A DNA stretch of 64,000 nucleotides, from contig NZ_WTYL01000001.1 in assembly GCF_009828115.1 (NCBI RefSeq), positions 372,001-436,000 of the forward strand, in the 5' to 3' direction. Made by a program: the position numbers and the translations under genes. Position 1 is the first letter of the stretch; each line of letters starts with the position of its first letter. The notes below the pieces were generated by a model. That model had not been told where the DNA came from. It did no database searches and worked only from the letters and a program-made list of their open reading frames with translations. Positions 55,682-64,000 of this stretch are shown one piece after another. This stretch comes from Allopontixanthobacter sediminis. Lineage in GTDB: Bacteria; Pseudomonadota; Alphaproteobacteria; Sphingomonadales; Sphingomonadaceae.

Positions 55682-56872
55682 ATGGCGAAAGCTAAGTTTG
55701 AGCGGAACAAACCGCATTGCAACATCGGCACCATCGGTCACGTCGACCACGGCAAGACCACGCTGACTGCGGCGATCACGAAGGTGATGGCTGAAATCCA
55801 TGGCGGCGCAGCCGTCGATTTCGCCAACATCGACAAGGCTCCCGAAGAGCGCGAGCGCGGTATCACGATTTCGACCGCACACGTCGAGTACGAAACCGCC
55901 GCGCGCCATTACGCGCACGTCGATTGCCCGGGTCACGCCGACTATGTGAAGAACATGATCACCGGTGCTGCCCAGATGGACGGCGCGATTCTGGTGGTGA
56001 ACGCAGCTGACGGTCCGATGCCGCAGACCCGCGAGCACATCCTGCTTGCGCGCCAGGTTGGCGTGCCGGCACTGGTTGTCTACCTTAACAAGGTTGACCA
56101 GGTCGACGATGAGGAAATTCTCGAGCTCGTCGAAATGGAAGTTCGCGAACTGCTTTCGAAGTATGATTTCGACGGCGACAACATTCCCATCGTCAAGGGT
56201 TCGGCTCTGGCCGCACTCGAAGGCCGCGATGACGCCATCGGCAAGGAATCCATCATTGCCCTGATGGAAGCTGTCGACGAAGCTATCCCGCAACCCGATC
56301 GTCCGATCGACAAGCCGTTCCTGATGCCGATCGAAGACGTGTTCTCGATCTCGGGTCGTGGTACGGTTGTGACCGGCCGCGTTGAAACCGGCATCGTCAA
56401 TGTTGGCGACGAAGTCGAAATCGTCGGCATCAAGGACACCGGCAAGACGGTTGTCACCGGCGTCGAAATGTTCCGCAAGCTGCTCGACCGCGGCGAAGCC
56501 GGCGACAATATCGGTGCCCTGGTTCGCGGCGTAGGCCGTGACGATGTCGAGCGTGGCCAGGTCCTGGCGAAGCCCGGCACCGTGAACCCGCACACTGACT
56601 TCAACGCCGAAGTTTACGTCCTGTCGAAGGACGAGGGCGGCCGTCACACGCCGTTCTTTGCGAACTATCGTCCGCAGTTCTACTTCCGCACCACCGACGT
56701 GACCGGTGAAGTGATCCTCCCCGAGGGCACCGAAATGGTCATGCCGGGCGACAACGTGACGATCGGCGTAAAGCTGATTGCTCCGATTGCCATGGACGAA
56801 GGTCTTCGTTTCGCAATCCGTGAAGGCGGCCGTACGGTCGGTTCAGGGGTTGTCAGCAAGATCACTAAGTAA
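55682..56872 (+). CDS. tuf: elongation factor Tu
   Basis: This 396-aa GTPase has G1 [14 protein letters not shown], the switch I region [14 protein letters not shown]3 [12 protein letters not shown] and G4 LNKVDQ. Domains II and III carry [19 protein letters not shown] and [21 protein letters not shown]. It delivers aminoacyl-tRNA to the ribosome. It sits between fusA and rpsJ. Two hairpins follow its stop before rpsJ, one with a clear T-run, so it is probably the last gene of a str transcript. Confidence 0.98.
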   Translation: MAKAKFERNKPHCNIGTIGHVDHGKTTLTAAITKVMAEIHGGAAVDFANIDKAPEERERGITISTAHVEYETAARHYAHVDCPGHADYVKNMITGAAQMDGAILVVNAADGPMPQTREHILLARQVGVPALVVYLNKVDQVDDEEILELVEMEVRELLSKYDFDGDNIPIVKGSALAALEGRDDAIGKESIIALMEAVDEAIPQPDRPIDKPFLMPIEDVFSISGRGTVVTGRVETGIVNVGDEVEIVGIKDTGKTVVTGVEMFRKLLDRGEAGDNIGALVRGVGRDDVERGQVLAKPGTVNPHTDFNAEVYVLSKDEGGRHTPFFANYRPQFYFRTTDVTGEVILPEGTEMVMPGDNVTIGVKLIAPIAMDEGLRFAIREGGRTVGSGVVSKITK

Positions 56873-56883
56873 TATAGGCGCTG

Positions 56884-56926
56884 GACCAGCCGGGGAGCCC
56901 GATTAATTCGGGTGATTCGGCTGGTC
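56884..56926 (+). promoter_or_regulatory. stem-loop after tuf
   Basis: GACCAGCCG and CGGCTGGTC pair as a 9-bp stem, and CCCGA/TCGGG forms an inner helix. AGTTTTCG follows. It lies 11 bp after the tuf stop and could be an early weak terminator or an mRNA 3'-end protection structure preceding the stronger terminator. Confidence 0.55.
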
Positions 56927-56949
56927 AGTTTTCGCTGTTAATCCGGGGG

Positions 56950-57009
56950 CCGCCCCTTCCCATGACCTTCCGTGAAGGCTTGGTGAGGCGGGGCGGTCTC
57001 TTATTTTTT
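56950..57009 (+). terminator. intrinsic terminator between tuf and rpsJ
   Basis: CCGCCCC (56950-56956) pairs with GGGGCGG (56990-56996). An inner CCTTC/GAAGG hairpin makes a branched structure. TCTCTTATTTTTT follows immediately at 56997-57009. This is the best terminator in the window and separates the str genes from the S10 genes, although readthrough is possible. Confidence 0.75.
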
Positions 57010-57033
57010 GAAACACTCCGGACGGGGTGTTTC
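57010..57033 (+). promoter_or_regulatory. hairpin in the rpsJ leader
   Basis: GAAACAC pairs with GTGTTTC over a 10-nt loop, and TTGGCTCTTTC follows. It begins directly at the end of the tuf terminator T-run and ends 27 bp before rpsJ. It may be part of an S10-leader control element or a second terminator arm. No L4-binding resemblance could be verified. Confidence 0.45.
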
Positions 57034-57060
57034 TTGGCTCTTTCGCATCGGTAGTAGGTA

Positions 57061-57372
57061 ATGGAAGCTCAGAATATCCGCATTCGCCTCAAGGCGTTCG
57101 ATCACCGCGTGCTCGATCAGGCAACCGGCGAAATTGCGGATACCGCACGCCGCACCGGCGCGCTCATTCGTGGCCCCATTCCGCTGCCGACGCATATTGA
57201 AAAGTTCACCGTGAACCGCGGCCCGCACATCGACAAGAAGTCGCGCGAGCAGTTCGAGGTACGGACTTTCAAGCGGCTGCTCGACATCGTGCAGCCCAAC
57301 GCCCAGACGGTCGATGCGCTGATGAAGCTCGATCTCGCCGCTGGCGTGAACGTGGAAATCAAGCTGGCTTGA
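57061..57372 (+). CDS. rpsJ: 30S ribosomal protein S10 / NusE
   Basis: This 103-aa protein starts [20 protein letters not shown] and contains [19 protein letters not shown] and [12 protein letters not shown]. These are the S10 hallmarks. Besides its ribosomal role, S10 acts as NusE in antitermination. It opens the S10 cluster but is followed by an unusual 280-bp spacer before rplC. Confidence 0.98.
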   Translation: MEAQNIRIRLKAFDHRVLDQATGEIADTARRTGALIRGPIPLPTHIEKFTVNRGPHIDKKSREQFEVRTFKRLLDIVQPNAQTVDALMKLDLAAGVNVEIKLA

Positions 57373-57463
57373 TTTTCTGGTCCCGGCGCAGGTCGGGGTC
57401 CAAGTCCTCTCGGTCGGACGTTAAACGATCGGGAAAGTTTTGACCGGCTCGTCCGGTCATCTG

Positions 57464-57481
57464 CCCCGGCCTCGGCCGGGG
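57464..57481. repeat. REP-like palindrome
   Basis: CCCCGGCC-TC-GGCCGGGG is a perfect 8-bp inverted repeat. Its first 17 bases differ at one position from 31716-31732, inside the ilvE upstream hairpin, 26 kb away. That suggests a dispersed REP/BIME-like element. Confirmation needs a genome-wide count. Confidence 0.5.
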
Positions 57482-57609
57482 GTGAAGACAAATGGGATAC
57501 CTCCGGCTTTTGCCGGGCAAGCGTCCCCCGTCTCGTCTCCCCAGGCCATACCGGCCGAACGGAGGCACTCAGCCCGGACGGGGTGACGCATTACAATCTG
57601 GGTTGGCAA

Positions 57610-57637
57610 GCATCCGGAATGGTCCGGATGCCTCTGT
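57610..57637 (+). terminator. hairpin before rplC
   Basis: GCATCCGG-AATGGT-CCGGATGC is a perfect 8-bp stem, followed by CTCTGTTTT. It ends 15 bp before the rplC start and almost touches its ribosome-binding site AGGAG. It looks like an intrinsic terminator or attenuator inside the S10 cluster. Confidence 0.55.
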
Positions 57638-57652
57638 TTTAGGAGATTGGTG

Positions 57653-58432
57653 ATGCGCACAGGCGTGATCGCTAAAAAAGTCGGGATGACCCGCCTCTTC
57701 CAGGAGGATGGCCGCCATGTGCCGGTCACAGTCCTCGCATTGGAAGAATGCCAAGTTGTATCGCACCGTACTGCCGAACGTGATGGCTATTTCGCGCTTC
57801 AGGTAGGTTCGGGCGAAGCAAAGCAGAAGAACGTGGCCAAGCCGCAGCGTGAACATTTCGCCAAGGCGGAAGTCGGGCTGAAGCGCAAGGTTGCTGAATT
57901 CCGTCTTGAAAGTGAAGAAGGTTTCCTGCCGGTCGGTTCGACCATCAGTGCAGACCACTTCATTGCCGGCCAGAAGGTCGACATCACGGGCCACACGCAG
58001 GGCAAGGGCTTCGCCGGCGCCATGAAGCGTTGGGGCTTCGGGGGTCTTCGGGCTACCCACGGTGTGTCGCTGTCCCACCGTTCGCACGGTTCGACGGGTA
58101 ACCGCCAGGATCCGGGCCGCGTGTTCAAGGGCAAGAAGATGGCCGGTCACATGGGTGATCGCCAGCGCACCCAGCAGAACCTCGAAATCGTGCGCACCGA
58201 CGCCGACCGCGGCCTGCTGTTCGTGAAGGGCTCTGTCCCTGGTTCGAAGAATGGCTGGCTGGTCGTTCGCGATTCCGTGAAGCTGAAGCTGCCCGAGGGC
58301 GTTCCGTTCCCCGGCGCGATCATCGACACCAAGGCTCCCAAGGCCGAGGCCGCCCAAGAAACTCCCGTAGCAGTCGAAACCGAAACCGCAGAAACCGCGG
58401 CTCCGGAATCCGACACGAACAAGGAGGGCTGA
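57653..58432 (+). CDS. rplC: 50S ribosomal protein L3
   Basis: This 259-aa protein begins [20 protein letters not shown]. It contains the L3 signature [21 protein letters not shown] and [14 protein letters not shown]. An acidic Ala/Glu/Thr tail of about 45 residues extends beyond the E. coli length. ATG 57653 has AGGAG with 7-nt spacing; a TTG two codons upstream is not needed. L3 is an early 50S assembly protein. Confidence 0.97.
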   Translation: MRTGVIAKKVGMTRLFQEDGRHVPVTVLALEECQVVSHRTAERDGYFALQVGSGEAKQKNVAKPQREHFAKAEVGLKRKVAEFRLESEEGFLPVGSTISADHFIAGQKVDITGHTQGKGFAGAMKRWGFGGLRATHGVSLSHRSHGSTGNRQDPGRVFKGKKMAGHMGDRQRTQQNLEIVRTDADRGLLFVKGSVPGSKNGWLVVRDSVKLKLPEGVPFPGAIIDTKAPKAEAAQETPVAVETETAETAAPESDTNKEG

Positions 58433-58435
58433 TCC

Positions 58436-59071
58436 GTGAAGGTGAAGGTCCAGAAAATCGACGGCGCCAAGGTTACCGGGGCATCCGGCGACATCGAGCT
58501 CAACGATACCGTTTTCGGTGTCGAGCCGCGCGCCGATATCCTGCACCGCGTCGTGACGTGGCAGCTCGAAAACCGTCGCGGCACCGCCCGCGGCGCCCGC
58601 GAGCGGTCCGACGTGGCGCGTACTGGCAAGAAGTTTGGCAAGCAGAAGGGTGGCGGCGTTGCCCGTCACGGTGACCGCGCAGCTCCGATTTTCATCGGCG
58701 GCGGCAAGGCTCACGGCCCGCGTGTTCGCGACTTCAACCCGTCGCTCAACAAGAAGATCCGCGCGCTCGGCCTGAAGATGGCCTTGTCGAGCAAGGCCAA
58801 GGACGGCCTCGTAATTGTCGACAGCCTCGAGCTGAAAGACAACAAGACCAAGCTCCTCGCGGAAATCTTCGGCAAAGCCGGTTATGCCGGTAAAGTGCTG
58901 GTGATCGACGGCGAAGGCGTGAACGAAACGTTCAAGCTGGCGGCGAGCAACATTCCGAACGTCAATGTGATGCCGGCCATGGGCGCCAACGTCTATGACA
59001 TCCTGAAACACGACACGCTGATCCTGACCAAGGACGCTGTCGCCAAGCTGGAGGCGCGCTTCAATGGCTAA
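58436..59071 (+). CDS. rplD: 50S ribosomal protein L4
   Basis: This 211-aa protein has the L4 features [38 protein letters not shown] and [24 protein letters not shown]. The start is GTG at 58436, 3 bp after rplC. In enterobacteria L4 autoregulates the S10 operon; whether that holds here is unknown. The last 8 bp overlap rplW. Confidence 0.97.
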   Translation: MKVKVQKIDGAKVTGASGDIELNDTVFGVEPRADILHRVVTWQLENRRGTARGARERSDVARTGKKFGKQKGGGVARHGDRAAPIFIGGGKAHGPRVRDFNPSLNKKIRALGLKMALSSKAKDGLVIVDSLELKDNKTKLLAEIFGKAGYAGKVLVIDGEGVNETFKLAASNIPNVNVMPAMGANVYDILKHDTLILTKDAVAKLEARFNG

Positions 59072-59375
59072 GAAGCAGGAAGTGGCTGCACGTCATTACG
59101 ACGTCATCCTGTCACCCCACATTACCGAGAAGTCGACGCTGCTTTCCGAATTCGGCGCAGTTGTCTTCAAGGTTTCGAACGACGCGACCAAGCCGCAGAT
59201 CAAGGAAGCCGTCGAGGCTCTCTTCGATCGCAAGGTCAAGAGCGTCAACACGGTTGTCCAGAAGGGCAAGACGAAACGCTGGAAGGGTCGTCCCTACAAG
59301 CGTTCCGATTTCAAAAAAGCGGTTGTGACGCTGGTTGACGGGCAAGACCCGATCGACGTCACCGGCGCGATCTGA
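59064..59375 (+). CDS. rplW: 50S ribosomal protein L23
   Basis: This 103-aa protein shows the L23 core [17 protein letters not shown] and [21 protein letters not shown]23 sits at the exit tunnel and docks trigger factor and SRP. The ATG lies 8 bp inside rplD, an overlap often seen in this operon. Confidence 0.97.
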   Translation: MAKKQEVAARHYDVILSPHITEKSTLLSEFGAVVFKVSNDATKPQIKEAVEALFDRKVKSVNTVVQKGKTKRWKGRPYKRSDFKKAVVTLVDGQDPIDVTGAI

Positions 59376-59386
59376 GGGCAGGACAG

Positions 59387-60223
59387 ATGGCACTCAAGAA
59401 TTACAAACCGACCAGCCCCGCACGTCGCGGCCTGATCCTCGTTGACAAGTCCGCCCTGTGGAAGGGCAAGCCGGTCAAGTCGCTTACCGAAGGCAAGCGC
59501 AAGACTGGTGGCCGCAACAACAAGGGCCATGTCACTTCGCGCGGTATCGCCGGTGGTCACAAGCAGAAGTATCGCTTCATCGATTTCAAGCGCCGCAAGT
59601 GGGATATGCCCGCTACGGTCGAGCGGATCGAATACGATCCCAACCGCACTGCGTTCATTGCGCTGGTGAAGTATGAAGACGGCGAACTGAACTACATCAT
59701 CGCACCGCAGCGGCTTGCCGAAGGCGATGTGATCGTAGCTGGCGAAAAAACCGATACGAAGCCTGGCAACGCGATGTTGCTGGCGCAAATGCCGGTCGGC
59801 ACGATCTGCCACAACGTGGAAATGAAGCCGGGCAAGGGTGGGCAGATCGCCCGTTCCGCCGGGACTTATGTCCAACTCGTTGGCCGTGACCGCGGAATGG
59901 TTATCGTCCGTCTGAATTCCGGCGAACAGCGCTATGTCCGCGGTGATTGCATGGGCACGGTTGGTGCGGTTTCGAACCCCGACAACTCGAACCAGAATTT
60001 CGCCAAGGCTGGTCGCACCCGCTGGAAGGGCCGCCGTCCGCTTACTCGCGGTGTGGCCAAGAACCCGGTCGATCACCCGCATGGTGGTGGTGAAGGCCGG
60101 ACCTCTGGTGGTCGTCATCCGGTTACTCCGTGGGGCAAGCCGACCAAGGGTGCCCGTACCCGTAGCAACAAGCAGACGGATAAGATGATCATCCGTTCGC
60201 GTCACGCCAAGAAGAAGAGGTAA
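59387..60223 (+). CDS. rplB: 50S ribosomal protein L2
   Basis: This 278-aa protein carries [30 protein letters not shown] at the N terminus and the C-terminal [27 protein letters not shown], with the conserved histidine near the peptidyl-transferase site. The length is typical. It lies 11 bp downstream of rplW. Confidence 0.98.
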   Translation: MALKNYKPTSPARRGLILVDKSALWKGKPVKSLTEGKRKTGGRNNKGHVTSRGIAGGHKQKYRFIDFKRRKWDMPATVERIEYDPNRTAFIALVKYEDGELNYIIAPQRLAEGDVIVAGEKTDTKPGNAMLLAQMPVGTICHNVEMKPGKGGQIARSAGTYVQLVGRDRGMVIVRLNSGEQRYVRGDCMGTVGAVSNPDNSNQNFAKAGRTRWKGRRPLTRGVAKNPVDHPHGGGEGRTSGGRHPVTPWGKPTKGARTRSNKQTDKMIIRSRHAKKKR

Positions 60224-60228
60224 CCCCG

Positions 60229-60504
60229 ATGGCTCGTTCCGTCTGGAAAGGTCCGTTCGTCGACCTCCACCTGCTGAAAAAAGCAGAAGCCGCACAGGAT
60301 TCCGGTGCCCGTGGCGCGATCAAGACCTGGTCACGTCGCTCCACCGTCCTGCCGCAATTCGTTGGCCTGACGTTCAGCGTCTACAATGGTCACAAGTTCA
60401 TTCCGGTGTCCGTCAACGAGGACATGGTCGGTCACAAGCTTGGTGAATTTGCGCCCACGCGCACCTTCCCCGGCCACGCTGCCGACAAGAAGGGCAAACG
60501 CTAA
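60229..60504 (+). CDS. rpsS: 30S ribosomal protein S19
   Basis: This 91-aa protein begins [16 protein letters not shown] and contains [30 protein letters not shown] and [19 protein letters not shown]. These are canonical S19 segments. S19 binds the 16S head with S13. Its stop overlaps rplV (TAATG). Confidence 0.98.
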   Translation: MARSVWKGPFVDLHLLKKAEAAQDSGARGAIKTWSRRSTVLPQFVGLTFSVYNGHKFIPVSVNEDMVGHKLGEFAPTRTFPGHAADKKGKR

Positions 60505-60887
60505 TGGGTAAGGCAAAATCCCCCCGCCGCGTCGCCGATAACGAGGCGCTGGCAGTTGGCAACACGATCAAGGGTTCGCCGCAGAAGCTCAACTTGGTTG
60601 CTGCGCTGATCCGCGGCCGCAAGGTCGAAGAAGCGCTGAACATCCTGGCGTTCTCCAAGCGGGCCATGGCGCGTGATGCGTCCAAGGTGCTGGCTTCTGC
60701 CATCGCCAACGCGGAGAACAATCACGATCTCGATGTGGACTCGCTCGTCGTTGCGGAAGCAAGCGTCGGCAAGTCGATCACGATGAAGCGCTTCCACACC
60801 CGTGGTCGCGGCAAGTCGACCCGGATCCTGAAACCGTTCAGCCGGCTGCGCATCGTCGTCCGCGAGCACGAAGAAGAGGAAGCGTAA
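60504..60887 (+). CDS. rplV: 50S ribosomal protein L22
   Basis: This 127-aa protein has [30 protein letters not shown], the N-terminal L22 core, and the beta-hairpin loop region [27 protein letters not shown] that lines the exit tunnel near the macrolide site. No obvious macrolide-resistance deletion is visible. It overlaps rpsS by 1 bp. Confidence 0.97.
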   Translation: MGKAKSPRRVADNEALAVGNTIKGSPQKLNLVAALIRGRKVEEALNILAFSKRAMARDASKVLASAIANAENNHDLDVDSLVVAEASVGKSITMKRFHTRGRGKSTRILKPFSRLRIVVREHEEEEA

Positions 60888-60890
60888 GCC

Positions 60891-61586
60891 ATGGGTCATA
60901 AAAGTAATCCGATCGGCCTGCGTCTGCAGATCAACCGCACCTGGGACAGCCGCTGGTACGCCGAAGGGCGCAACTATGCGCAGCTGCTCAAGGAAGACAT
61001 CGAAATCCGCAAGTACATCGTGGACACGTTGCCGCAGGCAGCGATTTCCAAGGTTGTGATCGAACGTCCGGCCAAGCTGTGCCGGGTATCGATCTACGCT
61101 GCGCGGCCCGGTGTCATCATCGGCAAGAAGGGCGCCGACATCGAGAAGCTTCGCTCGAAGCTCGCCACGATGACGGACAGCGACGTCAAGCTCAACATCG
61201 TCGAAATCCGCAAGCCGGAAGTCGATGCCAAGCTCGTTGCTCAGGGTATTGCCGATCAGCTGATCCGCCGTATCGCGTTCCGCCGTGCGATGAAGCGCGC
61301 CATGCAGTCCGCCATGCGTCTGGGTGCCGAAGGCATCAAGATCCAGTGTGGCGGTCGTCTCGGCGGTGCCGAAATCGCCCGTGTCGAACAGTACCGCGAA
61401 GGCCGCGTTCCGCTGCACACGCTGCGGGCCAATGTCGACTACGCCGAAGCCGAAGCGCTGACTGCCTATGGCATCATCGGTATCAAGGTCTGGGTCTTCA
61501 AGGGCGAGATCCTGGCGCACGATCCGACGGCACAGGACCGGTTGATGATGGAAGCACAGACCTCCGGCGTAAGGCCCGCCCGCTAA
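60891..61586 (+). CDS. rpsC: 30S ribosomal protein S3
   Basis: This 231-aa protein starts [24 protein letters not shown]. It contains the KH loop [15 protein letters not shown] and the C-terminal [28 protein letters not shown]3 forms the mRNA entry channel. It lies 3 bp after rplV. Confidence 0.98.
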   Translation: MGHKSNPIGLRLQINRTWDSRWYAEGRNYAQLLKEDIEIRKYIVDTLPQAAISKVVIERPAKLCRVSIYAARPGVIIGKKGADIEKLRSKLATMTDSDVKLNIVEIRKPEVDAKLVAQGIADQLIRRIAFRRAMKRAMQSAMRLGAEGIKIQCGGRLGGAEIARVEQYREGRVPLHTLRANVDYAEAEALTAYGIIGIKVWVFKGEILAHDPTAQDRLMMEAQTSGVRPAR

Positions 61587-61614
61587 GGCGGCGCGTAGAG
61601 ATTAGGTAAGAGCA

Positions 61615-62046
61615 ATGCTACAACCCAAGAAACCGAAATTTCGCAAGACCTTCAAGGGTCGGATCAAGGGCGATGCGAAGGGCGGCACCACGCTGAACTT
61701 CGGGTCTTACGGTCTAAAGGCGCTTGAGCCTGAGCGGATTACCGCACGCCAGATCGAAGCGGCCCGCCGCGCGATCACCCGTCACATCAAGCGTCAGGGA
61801 CGTTTGTGGATCCGCATCTTCCCGGACGTTCCGGTGTCGAAGAAGCCCGCCGAAGTCCGTCAGGGCAAGGGCAAGGGTTCGGTCGAATATTGGGCAGCCC
61901 GGGTGAAACCAGGCCGCATCATTTTCGAACTGGACGGCGTTCCCGGCCCCTTGGCTGCCGTCGCTTTCGAGCGCGCCGCCATGAAGCTGCCGATCAAGAC
62001 CAAGGTTGTTGCCCGTCTCGGCGACACCACGCATCTGGAGGGTTGA
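61615..62046 (+). CDS. rplP: 50S ribosomal protein L16
   Basis: This 143-aa protein begins [16 protein letters not shown] and contains [30 protein letters not shown] and the conserved [23 protein letters not shown]16 organises the A-site tRNA region of 50S. It follows rpsC by 28 bp. Confidence 0.98.
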   Translation: MLQPKKPKFRKTFKGRIKGDAKGGTTLNFGSYGLKALEPERITARQIEAARRAITRHIKRQGRLWIRIFPDVPVSKKPAEVRQGKGKGSVEYWAARVKPGRIIFELDGVPGPLAAVAFERAAMKLPIKTKVVARLGDTTHLEG

Positions 62047-62048
62047 AG

Positions 62049-62264
62049 ATGAGCAAGATCGAAGACCTGCGCACCAAGAGCGACGACCAGCTGGACAGCC
62101 AGCTGACCGAACTCAAGCGCGAACAATTCAATCTGCGTTTCCAGTCCGCCACCAGCCAGCTCGAACGGCCGGCACGGATCAAGGAAGTGCGCCGCGCGAT
62201 CGCGCAGATCAAGACGCTGCAAACCGAACGCCAGAGCGCTTCGGCCTCAGCGACAGCGAAGTAA
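62049..62264 (+). CDS. rpmC: 50S ribosomal protein L29
   Basis: This 71-aa protein has the helical L29 pattern [19 protein letters not shown] ... [20 protein letters not shown] ... [13 protein letters not shown], ending with a short Ser/Ala tail. The ATG is 2 bp after the rplP stop. An upstream in-frame extension would overlap rplP entirely and is rejected. Confidence 0.96.
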   Translation: MSKIEDLRTKSDDQLDSQLTELKREQFNLRFQSATSQLERPARIKEVRRAIAQIKTLQTERQSASASATAK

Positions 62265-62274
62265 GGACAGGGCG

Positions 62275-62574
62275 ATGCCGAAACGTATCCTGGTCGGAAC
62301 CATTACCTCCGACAAGATGGACAAATCCGTGACCGTTCTGGTCGAACGCAAGGTGAAGCACCCGCTTTACGGGAAGATCATCCGGCGTTCGAAGAAGTAT
62401 CACGCGCATGACGAGAACAACACGCACAAGATGGGTGAAACCGTCCGGATCGAAGAGACCAAGCCGATCTCCAAGACCAAGACGTGGCGTGTTCTCGACA
62501 CGGTGCAGGCCAGCAAGGGCGTTGCCGTCGAAGCCGATATCGACGTCGAAGCAGCCGCGGGCAGCACGACCTGA
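62275..62574 (+). CDS. rpsQ: 30S ribosomal protein S17
   Basis: This 99-aa protein has [23 protein letters not shown] and [40 protein letters not shown]. It is about 15 residues longer than E. coli S17 owing to an acidic tail ([14 protein letters not shown]). A 64-bp gap with a small hairpin (GCAGGA/TCCTGC) separates it from rplN. Confidence 0.97.
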   Translation: MPKRILVGTITSDKMDKSVTVLVERKVKHPLYGKIIRRSKKYHAHDENNTHKMGETVRIEETKPISKTKTWRVLDTVQASKGVAVEADIDVEAAAGSTT

Positions 62575-62638
62575 TTTTGAGTATTTTTTGGAACTGCAGG
62601 ACTGGTTCCTGCAAGCCGGGTAAGAAGGAACCGCATCG

Positions 62639-63007
62639 ATGATTCAGATGCAATCAAATCTAGAGGTCGCTGACAACAGCGGCGCGAAGCGCGTCCAGTG
62701 CATCAAGGTACTGGGCGGCTCCAAGCGCCGGACTGCCAGCGTCGGTGACGTGATTGTCGTTTCCATCAAGGAAGCGCAGCCACGGGCCAAGGTCAAGAAG
62801 GGTGACGTTCACCGCGCGGTGATCGTTCGTACCCGCAAGGAAGTCCGCCGGGCCGACGGCAGCGTGATCCGTTTCGACGGCAACGCTGCGGTTCTGGTCA
62901 ACAAGAACGAGGAGCCGATCGGCACCCGTATCTTTGGCCCCGTGGTCCGCGAATTGCGTGGCCGCGGTTTCATGAAGATCATCAGTCTCGCGCCGGAGGT
63001 GCTGTAA
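62639..63007 (+). CDS. rplN: 50S ribosomal protein L14
   Basis: This 122-aa protein starts [27 protein letters not shown]. It contains [22 protein letters not shown] and the C-terminal [26 protein letters not shown]. This is canonical L14, part of the intersubunit bridge B8 region. The stop overlaps rplX by 1 bp (TAATG). Confidence 0.98.
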   Translation: MIQMQSNLEVADNSGAKRVQCIKVLGGSKRRTASVGDVIVVSIKEAQPRAKVKKGDVHRAVIVRTRKEVRRADGSVIRFDGNAAVLVNKNEEPIGTRIFGPVVRELRGRGFMKIISLAPEVL

Positions 63008-63327
63008 TGGCCGCCGCTAAAATCAAGAAGGGCGACAACGTCGTCGTGCTCTCGGGCAAGGACAAGGGCCAGACCGGCACCGTCCAGAAGGTCATGCCGA
63101 AAGAAGGCAAGGTCGTCGTCCAGGGCGTGAATATCGCTGCCCGTCACCGCAAGCCGAGCCAGGAAAACCCGCAAGGCGGTATCGATCGCTTCGAAGCGCC
63201 GATGCACCTGTGCAAGGTTGCCGTGGCCGATCCCAAGGATGGCAAGCCGACCCGCGTCCGCTTTGAAGAGCGTGATGGCAAGAAGGTCCGGGTTGCCGTC
63301 AAGTCTGGAGAGACAATCGATGGCTAA
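63007..63327 (+). CDS. rplX: 50S ribosomal protein L24
   Basis: This 106-aa protein has the KOW motif [24 protein letters not shown] and [18 protein letters not shown], typical of L24, an assembly initiator of the 50S. Its last 8 bp overlap rplE. Confidence 0.97.
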   Translation: MAAAKIKKGDNVVVLSGKDKGQTGTVQKVMPKEGKVVVQGVNIAARHRKPSQENPQGGIDRFEAPMHLCKVAVADPKDGKPTRVRFEERDGKKVRVAVKSGETIDG

Positions 63328-63901
63328 CTCCACTGCCCCCCGTATGAAGCAGCGCTATGACGATGAAATCGTCAAGGCGATGACGGAAAAGTTCGGTTAC
63401 ACGAACCGTCTTCAGGTTCCGCGGCTCGACAAGATCACACTCAACATGGGTGTGGGCGAAGCGAGCCAGGACAAGAAAAAAGTCCAGACCGCTGCCGAAG
63501 AAATGGCCCTGATTGCCGGTCAGAAGCCGGTTATCACCAAGGCCAAGAAGTCGATCGCCCAGTTCAAGCTGCGCGAAGGCATGCCGATCGGTTGCAAGGT
63601 TACCCTGCGCCGCGAACGCATGTATGAATTCGTCGACCGTCTGGTGACGATCGCGATGCCGCGTATTCGCGACTTTCGTGGTCTGAACCCGAAGAGCTTC
63701 GATGGCCGCGGCAACTATGCCATGGGCCTGAAGGAGCAGATCATCTTTCCCGAAATTTCCTACGACCAGATCGAAAAGGTCCGCGGGATGGATATCATTG
63801 TCACCACCACGGCGAACACCGACGAAGAGGCGAAGGAATTGCTCCGTCTTTTCGGTTTCCCGTACCCGGCTGAAGAAGCCGAAGAACAGCAGGCCGCATG
63901 A
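63320..63901 (+). CDS. rplE: 50S ribosomal protein L5
   Basis: The ATG at 63320, inside the rplX end, gives a 193-aa protein with the L5 core [53 protein letters not shown] and [27 protein letters not shown] Glu/Gln-rich tail ([13 protein letters not shown]) extends it beyond the usual length. L5 binds 5S rRNA. Further upstream starts are out of register with the family. Confidence 0.97.
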   Translation: MANSTAPRMKQRYDDEIVKAMTEKFGYTNRLQVPRLDKITLNMGVGEASQDKKKVQTAAEEMALIAGQKPVITKAKKSIAQFKLREGMPIGCKVTLRRERMYEFVDRLVTIAMPRIRDFRGLNPKSFDGRGNYAMGLKEQIIFPEISYDQIEKVRGMDIIVTTTANTDEEAKELLRLFGFPYPAEEAEEQQAA

Positions 63902-63929
63902 GCGGTAAGAAGAAGAGAGCTTAAGTCCA

Positions 63930-64000
63930 ATGGCGAAACTGAGTTCCATCAACAAGAACGAGCGTCGCAAGAAGCTCGTCAAGAAGTATGCGGCGAAATA
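63930..64000 (+). CDS. rpsN: 30S ribosomal protein S14 (partial, runs off right edge)
   Basis: ATG 63930 opens MAKLSSINKNERRKKLVKKY, the S14 N terminus, and the frame is open to the last base. The position after rplE is the normal S10/spc order. Whether the protein is the long or the zinc-finger form cannot be seen, although the N terminus without CxxC fits the longer, zinc-free type. Confidence 0.9.
   Translation, partial: MAKLSSINKNERRKKLVKKYAAK

Larger units (their letters stand above)
57373..57652. other. 280-bp structured spacer between rpsJ and rplC
   Basis: There is no ORF with family similarity. The spacer holds several GC-rich palindromes: GACCGG/CCGGTC at about 57442-57458, CCCCGGCC/GGCCGGGG at 57464-57481, and GCATCCGG/CCGGATGC at 57610-57631. 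A segment CCCGGACGGGGTGACG resembles dispersed sphingomonad intergenic repeats. In most bacteria rpsJ and rplC are separated by a few tens of bp, so an insertion is likely. Confidence 0.6.

Noticed and set aside
63898-63924. 8-codon ORF (MSGKKKRA) overlapping the rplE stop
   Set aside because: It is too short to support. It probably reflects the ribosome-binding region of rpsN.

Overview
The window is high-GC DNA from an alphaproteobacterium, most likely Sphingomonadales and probably Erythrobacteraceae. That placement rests on protein character and gene order, not on a database search. Indicators are a MucR/Ros zinc-finger regulator, the run tsaB-rimI-fur-plsC-miaB-phoH-ybeY-corC, an EgtB/EgtD pair without the other mycobacterial egt genes, class II DAHP synthase and a combined str-S10 ribosomal cluster.

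1-9669 is almost entirely minus strand: a LysR regulator, then a housekeeping block for Mg/Co tolerance (CorC), rRNA and tRNA maturation (YbeY, PhoH, MiaB, TsaB, RimI), iron control (Fur), phospholipid acylation (PlsC), a MucR regulator, a RutE-like nitroreductase and the Fe-S carrier NfuA. 9836-21706 is mostly plus strand: an M16 zinc protease, DAHP synthase, an ergothioneine operon (egtB-egtD plus a coupled FAD oxidoreductase), a membrane retropepsin, DUF1499, Crp/Fnr, DUF188 and DUF1697 proteins, and a 43-aa basic protein. 21858-27427 holds a lipoprotein, tRNA-Gln(UUG), a YghU-type GST divergent from an NAD synthase whose frame is continuous with an upstream helix-turn-helix module, and two coupled exported proteins.

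27540-30361 is a compact type III polyketide synthase / methyltransferase / flavoprotein operon. 30394-32028 is ilvE with a striking upstream region: a 19-codon leader ORF with a 14-nt perfect complement of the 16S rRNA tail, a terminator-like hairpin, and three ~50-bp tandem repeats. 32029-46419 is mixed housekeeping and regulatory DNA: TlyA, TspO, UbiK, RecO, LeuB, a GT2-GtrA fusion facing a GT39-like transferase, a TetR gene with two clear operators, MetZ, a MASE1-like/PAS/GGDEF protein, ApaG, a LysR/FMN-reductase divergent pair and a bacterial animal-type haem peroxidase. 46677-50902 has another LysR gene and three Tad-like genes (a TadG-like VWA protein and two TadE-like pseudopilins).

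50915-52103 is a gene graveyard: a truncated homeodomain-like gene with in-frame stops abutting a retron-type reverse transcriptase remnant that has a nonsense codon, no catalytic YxDD box and a frameshift. From 52449 to the right edge runs rpsL-rpsG-fusA-tuf-rpsJ-rplC-D-W-B-rpsS-rplV-rpsC-rplP-rpmC-rpsQ-rplN-X-E-rpsN. Its tuf/rpsJ and rpsJ/rplC junctions carry several strong hairpins, and S12 carries Arg at position 88.
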